From: Streptomyces sp. NRRL S-87 | GTDB lineage: Bacteria; Actinomycetota; Actinomycetes; Streptomycetales; Streptomycetaceae | Reading direction: 5' to 3' | Assembly: GCF_000719335.1 (NCBI RefSeq) | Contig: NZ_JOGB01000028.1 | Span: forward strand, 1-64,000 | Length of the DNA stretch: 64,000 nt | Shown: in pieces, positions 1 through 6,864 of the stretch | Numbering within the stretch: position 1 is the first letter of the stretch | How the letters are laid out: every line of letters begins with the position of its first letter | The notes under the pieces: generated by a model | Seen by the model: only the letters and a program-made list of their open reading frames with translations | Database searches by the model: none | What the model was told of the DNA's origin: nothing | Translations under genes and position numbers: made by a program

Positions 1-141
1 TGCCCCAGGGGTGGGCCTGCCGCAGGGCCTGCAGGCCGCCCCTGTCAAGCGCCGAGGGGACCCACACACCACGGGACCCACCCCCGAAGCGAGCCCACCG
101 AAGCCCCGCCGCACGAACGCGACGGGGCCCGGGAAGAGCAG

Positions 142-178
142 CAACCGGCAACCGGGGCAACCGGCAACCAGCAACCAG
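142..178. repeat. Short imperfect CAACCGG/CAACCAG repeats
   Basis: Five imperfect copies of a 7-8 base unit (CAACCGG, CAACCAG) lie just beyond the 3' end of the minus-strand gene that stops at 181. The remaining 180 bases at the window start hold no convincing gene. The repeat is too short and irregular for a CRISPR and has no visible function. Confidence 0.35.
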
Positions 179-180
179 CG

Positions 181-477
181 TCAGCCCGCCAGGTGCCGCT
201 CCACGGTGGCCACCTTCGAGGTGAGGCCGTCCGTCACACCCGGCCGGATGTCGACCTTCATGACGACGGAGACCCGCGGGGCGCGCGCCTCGACGGCCGC
301 GACGGCGCGCTTGACGACGTCCATCACCTCGTCCCACGACTCGCCCTCGACGGAGGTGAACATGGCGTCGGTGCGGTTCCGCAGGCCCGACTCGCGGACC
401 ACCCGCACCGCCTCGGCGACGTACTCGCCGACCTCTTCACCGACGCCCAGCGGGGTGACCGAGAAAGCGACGATCAC
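181..477 (-). CDS. MTH1187/YkoF-type thiamine-binding family protein
   Basis: A 98-residue protein of the small MTH1187 (UPF0045) family, a ferredoxin-like fold; some relatives bind thiamine and the cellular role is not established. The start [11 protein letters not shown], the [18 protein letters not shown] middle and the [10 protein letters not shown] strand are the recognisable parts. The GTG start at 477 overlaps the stop of the upstream membrane-protein gene by four bases (GTGA), so the two are probably translationally coupled. Longer readings upstream are arginine-rich and not credible. The family call is good; the ligand is inference. Confidence 0.8.
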   Translation of the reverse strand: MIVAFSVTPLGVGEEVGEYVAEAVRVVRESGLRNRTDAMFTSVEGESWDEVMDVVKRAVAAVEARAPRVSVVMKVDIRPGVTDGLTSKVATVERHLAG

Positions 478-818
478 GCGGCGGCCTCTTCCTTGCGGGC
501 GCGGGCGGCGATCACGCTGTCGGACTCGTCGCGCTTGAGGAGCTTGTCGCCGTACAGGCCGCCGAAGGGGATGACGGCGAGCAGGAAGAAGAGGGCGACC
601 TTCTTCAGCGGCCACTTGGCCTTGTTCCAGACGTCCAGCAGGAAGATCGCGTACAGCGTGAACAGCACGCCGTGCAGCATGCCCAGCGGCATGACGAGGT
701 TGACGTCGGAGATCCGGCTCAGGAGCGAGCCGAAGATCAGCAGAGCCGGGAAGGAGAGCGCTTCGGGGATGGAGACGAGGCGCAGCCGGTGCAGGGCGGA
801 GGCAGTCTTGATGTCCAC
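474..818 (-). CDS. DUF3817 integral membrane protein
   Basis: A 114-residue membrane protein matching the DUF3817 (YdzA-like) family: a short N-terminal stretch ([19 protein letters not shown]), then about three hydrophobic segments ([49 protein letters not shown]) and a charged C-terminus. The GTG at 818 is chosen because homology-like sequence begins there; the open frame continues upstream into low-complexity arginine-rich sequence. It is followed with a 4-bp overlap by the thiamine-binding-family gene. Its function is unknown. Confidence 0.8.
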   Translation of the reverse strand: MDIKTASALHRLRLVSIPEALSFPALLIFGSLLSRISDVNLVMPLGMLHGVLFTLYAIFLLDVWNKAKWPLKKVALFFLLAVIPFGGLYGDKLLKRDESDSVIAARARKEEAAA

Positions 819-992
819 GGTGAACCTTCGGGGCGGGGTGGTCGGGGGGCGGCGGGGACGGCCGGTACGGACGCACGCGAGCGGGGGCGAAATGTCCGGG
901 CCCATTCTCCCAACCCGATTTACCGGATCTTGACCGGGGGTGCCCACCGGCAGGCCGGAGCGGTCGCCCACGTCCCGGCCGTGTACCGGTGT

Positions 993-1047
993 CGTCCCAA
1001 CCACGTCCCAACCACGTCCCAGCCACGTCCCAACCACGTCCCAGCCG
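993..1047. repeat. Five 11-bp tandem repeats, consensus CGTCCCAACCA
   Basis: Five head-to-tail copies of an 11-base unit (three CGTCCCAACCA, the others CGTCCCAGCCA and CGTCCCAGCCG) with looser CGTCCC copies on both sides (about 970 and 1058). They lie in the 309-base gap between the divergent DUF3817 gene and the AIM24 gene trio. The period is close to one helical turn, so any protein bound to the unit would stack on one face of the DNA. No hairpin or spacer structure is seen, and the rest of the gap holds no gene. Confidence 0.85.
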
Positions 1048-1127
1048 TGCCCATACACGTCCCGTCCGGGCCGATATGGGCCGTGAGGCTCTGTTCGGTG
1101 TCGGCCGCTGCCCTTAACCTCTCCCCC

Positions 1128-1766
1128 GTGGCTCAGTTCCGACTCCAAGGCAGCAAGGTGCTCGCCGTCGACCTGTCCGGCGACACCGTCAAAGCGAAGA
1201 ACGGGTCAATGGTCGCGTACGACGGCCAGATGGCCTTCAAGAAGATGTCCGGCGGGGGTGAGGGTCTCCGAGGCATGGTGACCCGCCGCCTGACCGGCGA
1301 ACAGATGACCGTGATGGAGGTCCAGGGGCAGGGCACCTGCTACTTCGCCGACCGCGCGAGCGAGATCAACCTGGTCAACCTGCACGGCGAGAAGCTCTAC
1401 GTCGAGTCCAGCAACCTGCTGTGCACCGACGGCGGGTTGCGCACCGGCACGACCTTCACCGGTCTGCGCGGCGCCTCGACCGGCAACGGCCTGTTCACCA
1501 CCACCGTCGAGGGCAGCGGCCAGGCGGCCATCCTCTCCGACGGGCCGGCGGTGGTGCTGCGGGTCAGCGCGCAGTTCCCGCTCTCCGTCGACCCGGGTGC
1601 GTACATCGCGCACACCGGCAACCTCCAGCAGCACTTCCAGTCCGGTGTGACGTTCCGCACGTTGATGGGCGAGGGCGGCGGCGAGGCGTTCCAGATCCGT
1701 TTCGAGGGCGAGGGCCTGGTGTACGTGCAGCCCAGCGAGCGCAACACGATCGGGGGCGACGTCTGA
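1128..1766 (+). CDS. AIM24 family protein (first of three)
   Basis: A 212-residue AIM24 (DUF124) family protein. The family is a beta-rich fold, named after a yeast mitochondrial protein, with no established bacterial activity. Signatures are the GSMVAYDGQMAFKK start of the fold, repeated G-x-G-x-x-x-F/Y elements (EVQGQGTCYFAD, FEGEGLVYVQPSER) and the internal GLFTTTVEGSGQAAI repeat. The GTG at 1128 gives the family-like N-terminus VAQFRLQGSKVLAVDL; no Shine-Dalgarno is visible. It overlaps the next AIM24 gene by one base (TGATG), so all three probably form one transcript. Confidence 0.85.
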   Translation: MAQFRLQGSKVLAVDLSGDTVKAKNGSMVAYDGQMAFKKMSGGGEGLRGMVTRRLTGEQMTVMEVQGQGTCYFADRASEINLVNLHGEKLYVESSNLLCTDGGLRTGTTFTGLRGASTGNGLFTTTVEGSGQAAILSDGPAVVLRVSAQFPLSVDPGAYIAHTGNLQQHFQSGVTFRTLMGEGGGEAFQIRFEGEGLVYVQPSERNTIGGDV

Positions 1767-2416
1767 TGCCGTTCACCCAGATCAACTCGAAGATGGTCGA
1801 GGCCCAGGTGGTCCCCGGCCAGCGGCTGTTCAGCCAGCGCGGCGCGATGATCGCCTACCGGGGCGAGGTCGCCTTCACCCCCGACATCGCCGGCGGCCAG
1901 GGCGGCGTCATGGGAATGATCGGCCGGCGGGTGGCCAACGAGCAGGTCCCGCTGATGACGGTCGAGGGCCAGGGCTCGGTGATGTTCGGTCACGGCGGCC
2001 ACCACGTCCACGTGGTCCAGATGACCGGCGACACCCTGTACGTCGAGGCGGACCGGCTGCTCGCCTTCGACGGCACCCTCCAGCAGGGCACCATGTTCAT
2101 GGGCCAGCAGGGCGGCGTCATGGGCATGGTGCGCGGCCAGGTGACCGGCCAGGGCCTGTTCACCACCACGCTCGCGGGGCACGGTTCCGTGGCCGTGATG
2201 GCCCACGGCGGCGTCATCGAGCTGCCCATCACCCCGCAGCGGCCCATCCATGTGGACCCGCAGGCGTACGTCGCCCACCGGGGTGACGTACGCAACAAGC
2301 TCTCCACCGCGCTCGGCTGGCGGGACATGGTGGGGCGTGGCTCGGGCGAGGCGTTCCAGCTGGAGCTGTCCGGTCACGGTGTCGTGTACGTGCAGGCCTC
2401 GGAGGAGAAGCTCTAA
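1766..2416 (+). CDS. AIM24 family protein (second of three)
   Basis: A 216-residue paralogue of the preceding gene, with the same layout: GAMIAYRGEVAF near residue 30, then TVEGQGSVMFG, GQGLFTTTLAGHGSVAV and a closing LSGHGVVYVQASEEKL. It is rich in the motif GGVMGM (two copies), which its neighbours carry less clearly. The ATG at 1766 overlaps the upstream stop by one base and its own stop overlaps the next ATG by one base. Paralogy and spacing suggest a hetero-oligomer or membrane-associated complex, but that is inference. Confidence 0.85.
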   Translation: MPFTQINSKMVEAQVVPGQRLFSQRGAMIAYRGEVAFTPDIAGGQGGVMGMIGRRVANEQVPLMTVEGQGSVMFGHGGHHVHVVQMTGDTLYVEADRLLAFDGTLQQGTMFMGQQGGVMGMVRGQVTGQGLFTTTLAGHGSVAVMAHGGVIELPITPQRPIHVDPQAYVAHRGDVRNKLSTALGWRDMVGRGSGEAFQLELSGHGVVYVQASEEKL

Positions 2417-3204
2417 TGACCGGACCCGTGGTCCTCGACCCGTACTCCCTGCCGTCCGACGACAACGTCAACGCCTACACCTTCTGCGTGGAACTCAAGG
2501 GGAGCCAGTGGTTCCTGCAGAAGGGCAAGATGATCGCCTACTACGGGCACGTCGAGTTCAACGGCATCGGCAACGGCCGCTTCGACCGGCTGCTGCGCAC
2601 CAGCTTCCACTCGCCGCTGCACGCCTCCGACTGGGTGGTGGCGGAGGGCTCGGGCAAGATGCTGCTCGCCGACCGGGCCTTCGACGTCAACTCGTACGAC
2701 CTCGACAACGGCAACCTGACGATCCGTTCGGGGAACCTGCTGGCCTACCAGCCCTCGCTGGCGCTGAAGCAGTCGATCGTGCCGGGCTTCCTGACGCTGA
2801 TCGGCACGGGCAAGTTCGTGGCGGCCTCGAACGGGCCGGTGGTCTTCATGGAGCCGCCGCTGAAGGTGGACCCGCAGGCGCTGGTGGGCTGGGCGGACTG
2901 CCCCTCCCCGTGCCACCACTACGACCACGGCTACATGCAGGGCGTGATGGGCGGGCTGCGGCAGCTGGCCGGCATCGGGGGCGCCTCGGGCGAGGAGCAC
3001 CAGTTCGAGTTCGTCGGCGCGGGCACGGTGCTGCTCCAGTCGACGGAGCTGCTCATGCCCGAGCGGGCCATGGGGGCCGTGGGCCACGAGCCCGGGGTGC
3101 CGGCGCATGCTCCGGGCCCGATGGGGCAGATGGGCGGGCAGCAGCTGGGGATCCCGCGGATGCCGGGGCAGCTGGGTGACCTCCAGCGCCGGTTCGGGCT
3201 GTGA
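2416..3204 (+). CDS. AIM24 family protein (third of three) with Gly/Met/Pro tail
   Basis: A 262-residue AIM24-type protein: KGKMIAYYGHVEF, VVAEGSGKMLLADRA, FEFVGAGTVLLQSTELL. It is longer than its two neighbours because of an N-terminal extension (DPYSLPSDDNVNAYTF) and a C-terminal tail of about 45 residues rich in Gly, Met, Pro and Gln, with no predicted fold. An insertion with CPSPCHHYDHGYMQG contains two Cys and several His and could bind metal; this is speculative. The ATG shares one base with the preceding stop. Confidence 0.83.
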   Translation: MTGPVVLDPYSLPSDDNVNAYTFCVELKGSQWFLQKGKMIAYYGHVEFNGIGNGRFDRLLRTSFHSPLHASDWVVAEGSGKMLLADRAFDVNSYDLDNGNLTIRSGNLLAYQPSLALKQSIVPGFLTLIGTGKFVAASNGPVVFMEPPLKVDPQALVGWADCPSPCHHYDHGYMQGVMGGLRQLAGIGGASGEEHQFEFVGAGTVLLQSTELLMPERAMGAVGHEPGVPAHAPGPMGQMGGQQLGIPRMPGQLGDLQRRFGL

Positions 3205-3265
3205 CCGATAGTCTTCGGACCATCACGGTCTGCACCTGGCATATGCCCGTGGCCCACCGGCAATT

Positions 3266-3295
3266 TTGTACGTAATTCAACTTCTTAGGTAGAGT
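3266..3295 (+). promoter_or_regulatory. Promoter for the MarR gene; predicted leaderless start
   Basis: TTGTAC (3266-3271) and TAGAGT (3290-3295) are separated by 18 bases, matching a housekeeping actinobacterial promoter. The start codon at 3302 is only six bases past the -10 box, so the transcript should begin at or next to the ATG and be leaderless. The AT-rich spacer is also where a MarR-type autoregulator would be expected to bind. Confidence 0.65.
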
Positions 3296-3301
3296 CCTTG
3301 T

Positions 3302-3781
3302 ATGGAGACGACTGAGACCGCCACCCGCTGGCTGACCGATGCCGAGCAGTGCACGTGGCGCACCTATCTGGACGTCAACCGACTGCTGACGCACCGCCTG
3401 GAAAAGGATCTCCAGCCCTTCGGCCTGACGAACAACGACTACGAGATCCTGGTCAACCTCTCCGAGTCCGAGGACCACCGCATGCGGATGAGCGACCTCG
3501 CCACCGCGACCCTGCAGTCCAAGAGCCGGCTGTCCCATCAGATCACCCGGATGGAGGCGGCCGGCCTGGTCGTCCGCGCCAACTGCGAGTCCGACCGGCG
3601 CGGCCTGTACGCGGTCCTCACCGACCACGGCATGGAGACCATGCGGAAGGTGGCCCCGCACCACGTGGCCTCCGTCCGCCAGCACTTCATCGACCTGATG
3701 TCGGACGAGGCCCTGGCCGAGCTGCACACGTCGCTGAAGCCGGTCGCCGAGCACCTGCGCAGCGTCCGCGGCAAGGCCTAG
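3302..3781 (+). CDS. MarR family transcriptional regulator
   Basis: A 159-residue MarR-type winged-helix regulator. N-terminal helices (EQCTWRTYLDVNRLLTHRL) form the dimer region; the wHTH follows (LTNNDYEILVNLSESEDHRMRMSDLATATLQSKSRLSHQI, shown in parts), then the wing (ANCESDRRGLYAVLTDHG) with the conserved D-R-R-G, and C-terminal dimer helices. It is probably an autorepressor sensing a small molecule; the ligand and targets cannot be read from sequence. It is a single-gene unit with its own promoter and a strong shared terminator downstream. The ATG lies six bases after the -10 box, consistent with leaderless translation. Confidence 0.9.
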   Translation: METTETATRWLTDAEQCTWRTYLDVNRLLTHRLEKDLQPFGLTNNDYEILVNLSESEDHRMRMSDLATATLQSKSRLSHQITRMEAAGLVVRANCESDRRGLYAVLTDHGMETMRKVAPHHVASVRQHFIDLMSDEALAELHTSLKPVAEHLRSVRGKA

Positions 3782-3842
3782 CACCGGACGCGGCTGCGGC
3801 ACGCCGACGCCGCAGGTTGACGCGGGTAGACCCGGACATGCC

Positions 3843-3876
3843 AAGGGCCCGCCCCCTTTCGAGGGGGCGGGTCCTT
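3843..3876. terminator. Bidirectional terminator between marR-type gene and meaB
   Basis: A 14-bp stem (AAGGGCCCGCCCCC / GGGGGCGGGTCCTT, one G-T pair) with a six-base loop TTTCGA lies between the converging MarR-type gene (stop 3781) and meaB (stop 3889). It lacks a long U tract, as is usual in Streptomyces. Confidence 0.8.
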
Positions 3877-3888
3877 CGTGCGTACGGC

Positions 3889-4848
3889 TCAGGCCTCCGT
3901 CAGGCTCGCCAGCAGCTCGTCGGCCGCCGCGTACGGGTCCACCGTCCCGGCCACCACCCGCTCGGCCAGGGCGTCCAGGTGCCGGTCCCCGTGCAGGTCG
4001 CCGATGCGCGAGCGCAGGGCGGTGACCGCGATGGTCTCCACCTCGCGCGCGGCCCGGGCGATCCGGCGCCTGGCGAGCACGCCGTGCTCCTCCATCCACG
4101 CCCGGTGCTTCTCCAGCGCCTCGACCACCTCGTCCACGCCCTCGGCGCGGGCGGCGACCGTCTTGACGATGGGCGGGCGCCAGTCGCCGGGGCCGCGGGA
4201 CTCGCCGAGGCTGAGCATGTGGTTGAGCTCCCGGGCGGTGGCGTCCGCGCCGTCCCGGTCCGCCTTGTTCACCACGTACAGGTCGCCGATCTCCAGGATG
4301 CCCGCCTTGGCGGCCTGGATGCCGTCGCCCATGCCGGGGGCGAGCAGCACCACCGAGGTGTCGGCCTGGGAGGCGATCTCGACCTCCGACTGGCCCACTC
4401 CCACGGTCTCGACCAGGACCACGTCGCAGCCGGCCGCGTCGAGCACGCGGATGGCCTGCGGGGCGGCCCACGCCAGGCCGCCCAGGTGGCCGCGGGTGGC
4501 CATCGAGCGGATGTAGACCCCGGGGTCGGAGGCGTGGTCCGACATCCGCACCCGGTCACCGAGCAGCGCACCGCCGGAGAAGGGCGAGGACGGGTCGACG
4601 GCCAGGACGCCGACCCTCTTGCCCGCCTTGCGGTACGCCGTCACCAGCGCGGAGGTCGAGGTGGACTTGCCCACCCCCGGCGAGCCCGTCAGGCCCACCA
4701 CGTACGCGTTGCCCGTGAGCGGCGCGAGGGCCGCCATGACCTCGCGCAGCTGCGGGGACGCCCCCTCGACCAGTGAGATCAGCCGGGCCACCGCCCGCGG
4801 CCTGCCCTCTCGGGCCTGGGCCACCAGCTGGGGGACGTCCACCGTCAT
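3889..4848 (-). CDS. meaB: Methylmalonyl-CoA mutase-associated GTPase MeaB
   Basis: A 319-residue G3E-family P-loop GTPase that gates cofactor loading and protects adenosylcobalamin-dependent methylmalonyl-CoA mutase. Visible motifs: Walker A GSPGVGKST (about residues 55-63), DPSSPFSGGALLGDR (85-99), Walker B/switch VETVGVGQ (146-153) and guanine specificity NKAD (194-197). The C-terminal helices (LHGDRHLDALAERVVAGTVDPY) match the dimerisation arm of the family. It is in line with the thiolase gene 54 bases upstream and close to methylmalonyl-CoA epimerase, which supports the role. The mutase subunits are not in this window. Confidence 0.93.
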   Translation of the reverse strand: MTVDVPQLVAQAREGRPRAVARLISLVEGASPQLREVMAALAPLTGNAYVVGLTGSPGVGKSTSTSALVTAYRKAGKRVGVLAVDPSSPFSGGALLGDRVRMSDHASDPGVYIRSMATRGHLGGLAWAAPQAIRVLDAAGCDVVLVETVGVGQSEVEIASQADTSVVLLAPGMGDGIQAAKAGILEIGDLYVVNKADRDGADATARELNHMLSLGESRGPGDWRPPIVKTVAARAEGVDEVVEALEKHRAWMEEHGVLARRRIARAAREVETIAVTALRSRIGDLHGDRHLDALAERVVAGTVDPYAAADELLASLTEA

Positions 4849-4902
4849 GCGTGCTGCGCTCCTTTGCGTCGCTCGGGGTGGGGGTGTGCGGAGGGTTGGT
4901 GC

Positions 4903-6105
4903 TCAGGCCCGGGGCACCCGGACGATCAGGGCGTCGCCCTGGCCGCCGCCGCCGCACAGGGCGGCCGCGCCCACGCCGCCGCCGCGGCGCTTGAGCTCCA
5001 GGGCCAGGTGCAGCACCACGCGGGCGCCGGACATGCCGATCGGGTGGCCCAGGGCGATCGCGCCGCCGTTGACGTTCACCTTTTCCGGGGTCACGCCCAG
5101 GTCCTTCATTGACTGGACGGCGACCGCGGCGAAGGCCTCGTTGATCTCGATCAGGTCGAGGTCGGCGACCTCCAGGCCCTCCTTGCCCAGGGCGTGCTTG
5201 ATGGCGTTGGACGGCTGCGACTGCAGCGAGTTGTCCGGGCCCGCCACGTTGCCGTGGGCACCGATCTCGGCCAGCCACTCCAGGCCCAGCTCCTCGGCCT
5301 TCGCCTTGCTCATGACGACCACCGCGGCGGCGCCGTCGGAGATCTGCGAGGAGGTGCCGGCGGTGATCGTGCCGTCCTTGGCGAACGCCGGGCGCAGCTT
5401 GCCGAGGGACTCCGCGGTGGTGTCGGGGCGGATGCCCTCGTCGACCGAGAAGAGCACCGGGTCGCCCTTGCGCTGCGGGATCTCGACCGGGGTGATCTCG
5501 GCCTCGAAGACGCCGTTCTTCTGGGCGGCGGCGGCGCGCTGGTGGGAGCCGGCGGCGAACTCGTCCTGCGGGGCGCGCTCGATGCCCAGGCGGCTGTTGT
5601 GCTTCTCGGTGGACTCGCCCATGGCGATGCCCTCGAAGGCGTCGGTCAGGCCGTCGTAGGCCATCGCGTCGAGCATCTCGATCGCGCCGTACTTGTAGCC
5701 CTCGCGGGACTTCGGGAGCAGGTGCGGGGCGTTGGTCATCGACTCCTGGCCGCCGGCGACCACGATGTCGAACTCACCCGCGCGGATCAGCTGGTCGGCC
5801 AGCGCGATGGCGTCGAGGCCGGAGAGGCAGACCTTGTTGATCGTCAGCGCCGGCACGTTCATCGGGATGCCGGCCTTGACGGCGGCCTGGCGGGCCGGGA
5901 TCTGGCCCGCGCCGGCCTGGAGCACCTGGCCCATGATCACGTACTGGACCTGGTCGCCGGAGATGCCGGCCCGCTCCAGCGCGGCCTTGATCGCGACGCC
6001 GCCGAGGTCGGCGCCGGAGAACGTCTTGAGAGAGCCCAGGAGACGTCCCATGGGCGTGCGGGCCCCAGCGACGATCACCGACGTAGTGCTGTTCGTTCCG
6101 GACAT
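4903..6105 (-). CDS. Acetyl-CoA C-acetyltransferase (thiolase)
   Basis: A 400-residue thiolase that condenses or cleaves acetoacetyl-CoA. It has the nucleophilic cysteine in [11 protein letters not shown] (Cys93), the [16 protein letters not shown] histidine box near the C-terminus and the second catalytic cysteine in [12 protein letters not shown]. Length and motif spacing are full. The ATG at 6105 is the start that gives the usual N-terminus ([20 protein letters not shown]). The gene is divergent from methylmalonyl-CoA epimerase and upstream of meaB, so it probably belongs to short-chain acyl-CoA metabolism; an ethylmalonyl-CoA or butyrate role is inference. Confidence 0.92.
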   Translation of the reverse strand: MSGTNSTTSVIVAGARTPMGRLLGSLKTFSGADLGGVAIKAALERAGISGDQVQYVIMGQVLQAGAGQIPARQAAVKAGIPMNVPALTINKVCLSGLDAIALADQLIRAGEFDIVVAGGQESMTNAPHLLPKSREGYKYGAIEMLDAMAYDGLTDAFEGIAMGESTEKHNSRLGIERAPQDEFAAGSHQRAAAAQKNGVFEAEITPVEIPQRKGDPVLFSVDEGIRPDTTAESLGKLRPAFAKDGTITAGTSSQISDGAAAVVVMSKAKAEELGLEWLAEIGAHGNVAGPDNSLQSQPSNAIKHALGKEGLEVADLDLIEINEAFAAVAVQSMKDLGVTPEKVNVNGGAIALGHPIGMSGARVVLHLALELKRRGGGVGAAALCGGGGQGDALIVRVPRA

Positions 6106-6159
6106 GAGGCACGGCCCCTTGGATGAGGAGTGAACGAGGGTTTACCTGAATGTACTGAG

Positions 6160-6174
6160 CGGCACTCGGTGCCG
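6160..6174. promoter_or_regulatory. Inverted repeat CGGCAC-N3-GTGCCG in divergent promoter region
   Basis: A perfect 6-bp inverted repeat lies midway between the divergent thiolase (start 6105) and epimerase (start 6242) genes. Its size and position fit an operator for a dimeric repressor controlling both directions, but no cognate regulator can be named. Confidence 0.45.
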
Positions 6175-6241
6175 TCATCGGGCATCCGGTGTGATCGCGC
6201 GCACGTTGCGTAACCACCCTGCCGACCGCTCCACTGGGGGC

Positions 6242-6682
6242 ATGCTGACGAGAATCGACCACATCGGGATCGCCTGCTTCGACCTCGACAAGACTGTCGA
6301 GTTCTACCGTGCCACGTACGGCTTCGAGGTGTTCCACACCGAAGTCAACGAGGAGCAGGGTGTGCGCGAGGCCATGCTCAAGATCAACGAGACGTCCGAC
6401 GGCGGCGCCTCCTACCTCCAGCTGCTGGAGCCCACCCGCGAGGACTCCGCGGTGGGCAAGTGGCTGGCCAAGAACGGCGAGGGCGTGCACCACATCGCCT
6501 TCGGCACCGCGGACGTCGACGGGGACGCCGAGGCCATCCGCGGCAAGGGCGTCCGCGTGCTCTACGACGAGCCCCGGATCGGCTCGATGGGCTCCCGGAT
6601 CACGTTCCTGCACCCCAAGGACTGCCACGGTGTCCTGACCGAACTGGTCACCTCCAACCCCTCTCCCAACGCGGAGCACTGA
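6242..6682 (+). CDS. mce: Methylmalonyl-CoA epimerase
   Basis: A 146-residue vicinal-oxygen-chelate protein that interconverts (R)- and (S)-methylmalonyl-CoA between propionyl-CoA carboxylase and the B12-dependent mutase. Two glyoxalase-like halves are seen: MLTRIDHIGIACFDLDKTVEFY with metal ligand His7, then EGVHHIAFGTADVD and CHGVLTELV with the remaining His and Glu ligands. ATG 6242 is used because family sequence starts exactly there and GGGGG precedes it; an upstream ATG would add 17 unlike residues. Confidence 0.93.
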   Translation: MLTRIDHIGIACFDLDKTVEFYRATYGFEVFHTEVNEEQGVREAMLKINETSDGGASYLQLLEPTREDSAVGKWLAKNGEGVHHIAFGTADVDGDAEAIRGKGVRVLYDEPRIGSMGSRITFLHPKDCHGVLTELVTSNPSPNAEH

Positions 6683-6864
6683 CCGCCGGATTCCCTGGCC
6701 GGTAGAGTGGCGGTGGCTCGGCCGGGGTCTGGTGTTTTTGCCGAGGGGTCGGGGCCTTCCGATTTGCGGCAAGATGTCTGACACCATTCCCCGGGGGCAC
6801 CGTTCAGCGGGCGGACGGTGCTTTGGGAGAGAGCTTGCGACCAGGGGACGGATGGGACCGCGCC

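Noticed and set aside
142..178. CAACCGG repeats as an attachment site or origin
   Set aside because: Too short and irregular, no tRNA, integrase or replication gene nearby.
993..1047. Possible CRISPR array
   Set aside because: The units are only 11 bases and directly joined, with no spacers and no cas genes near.
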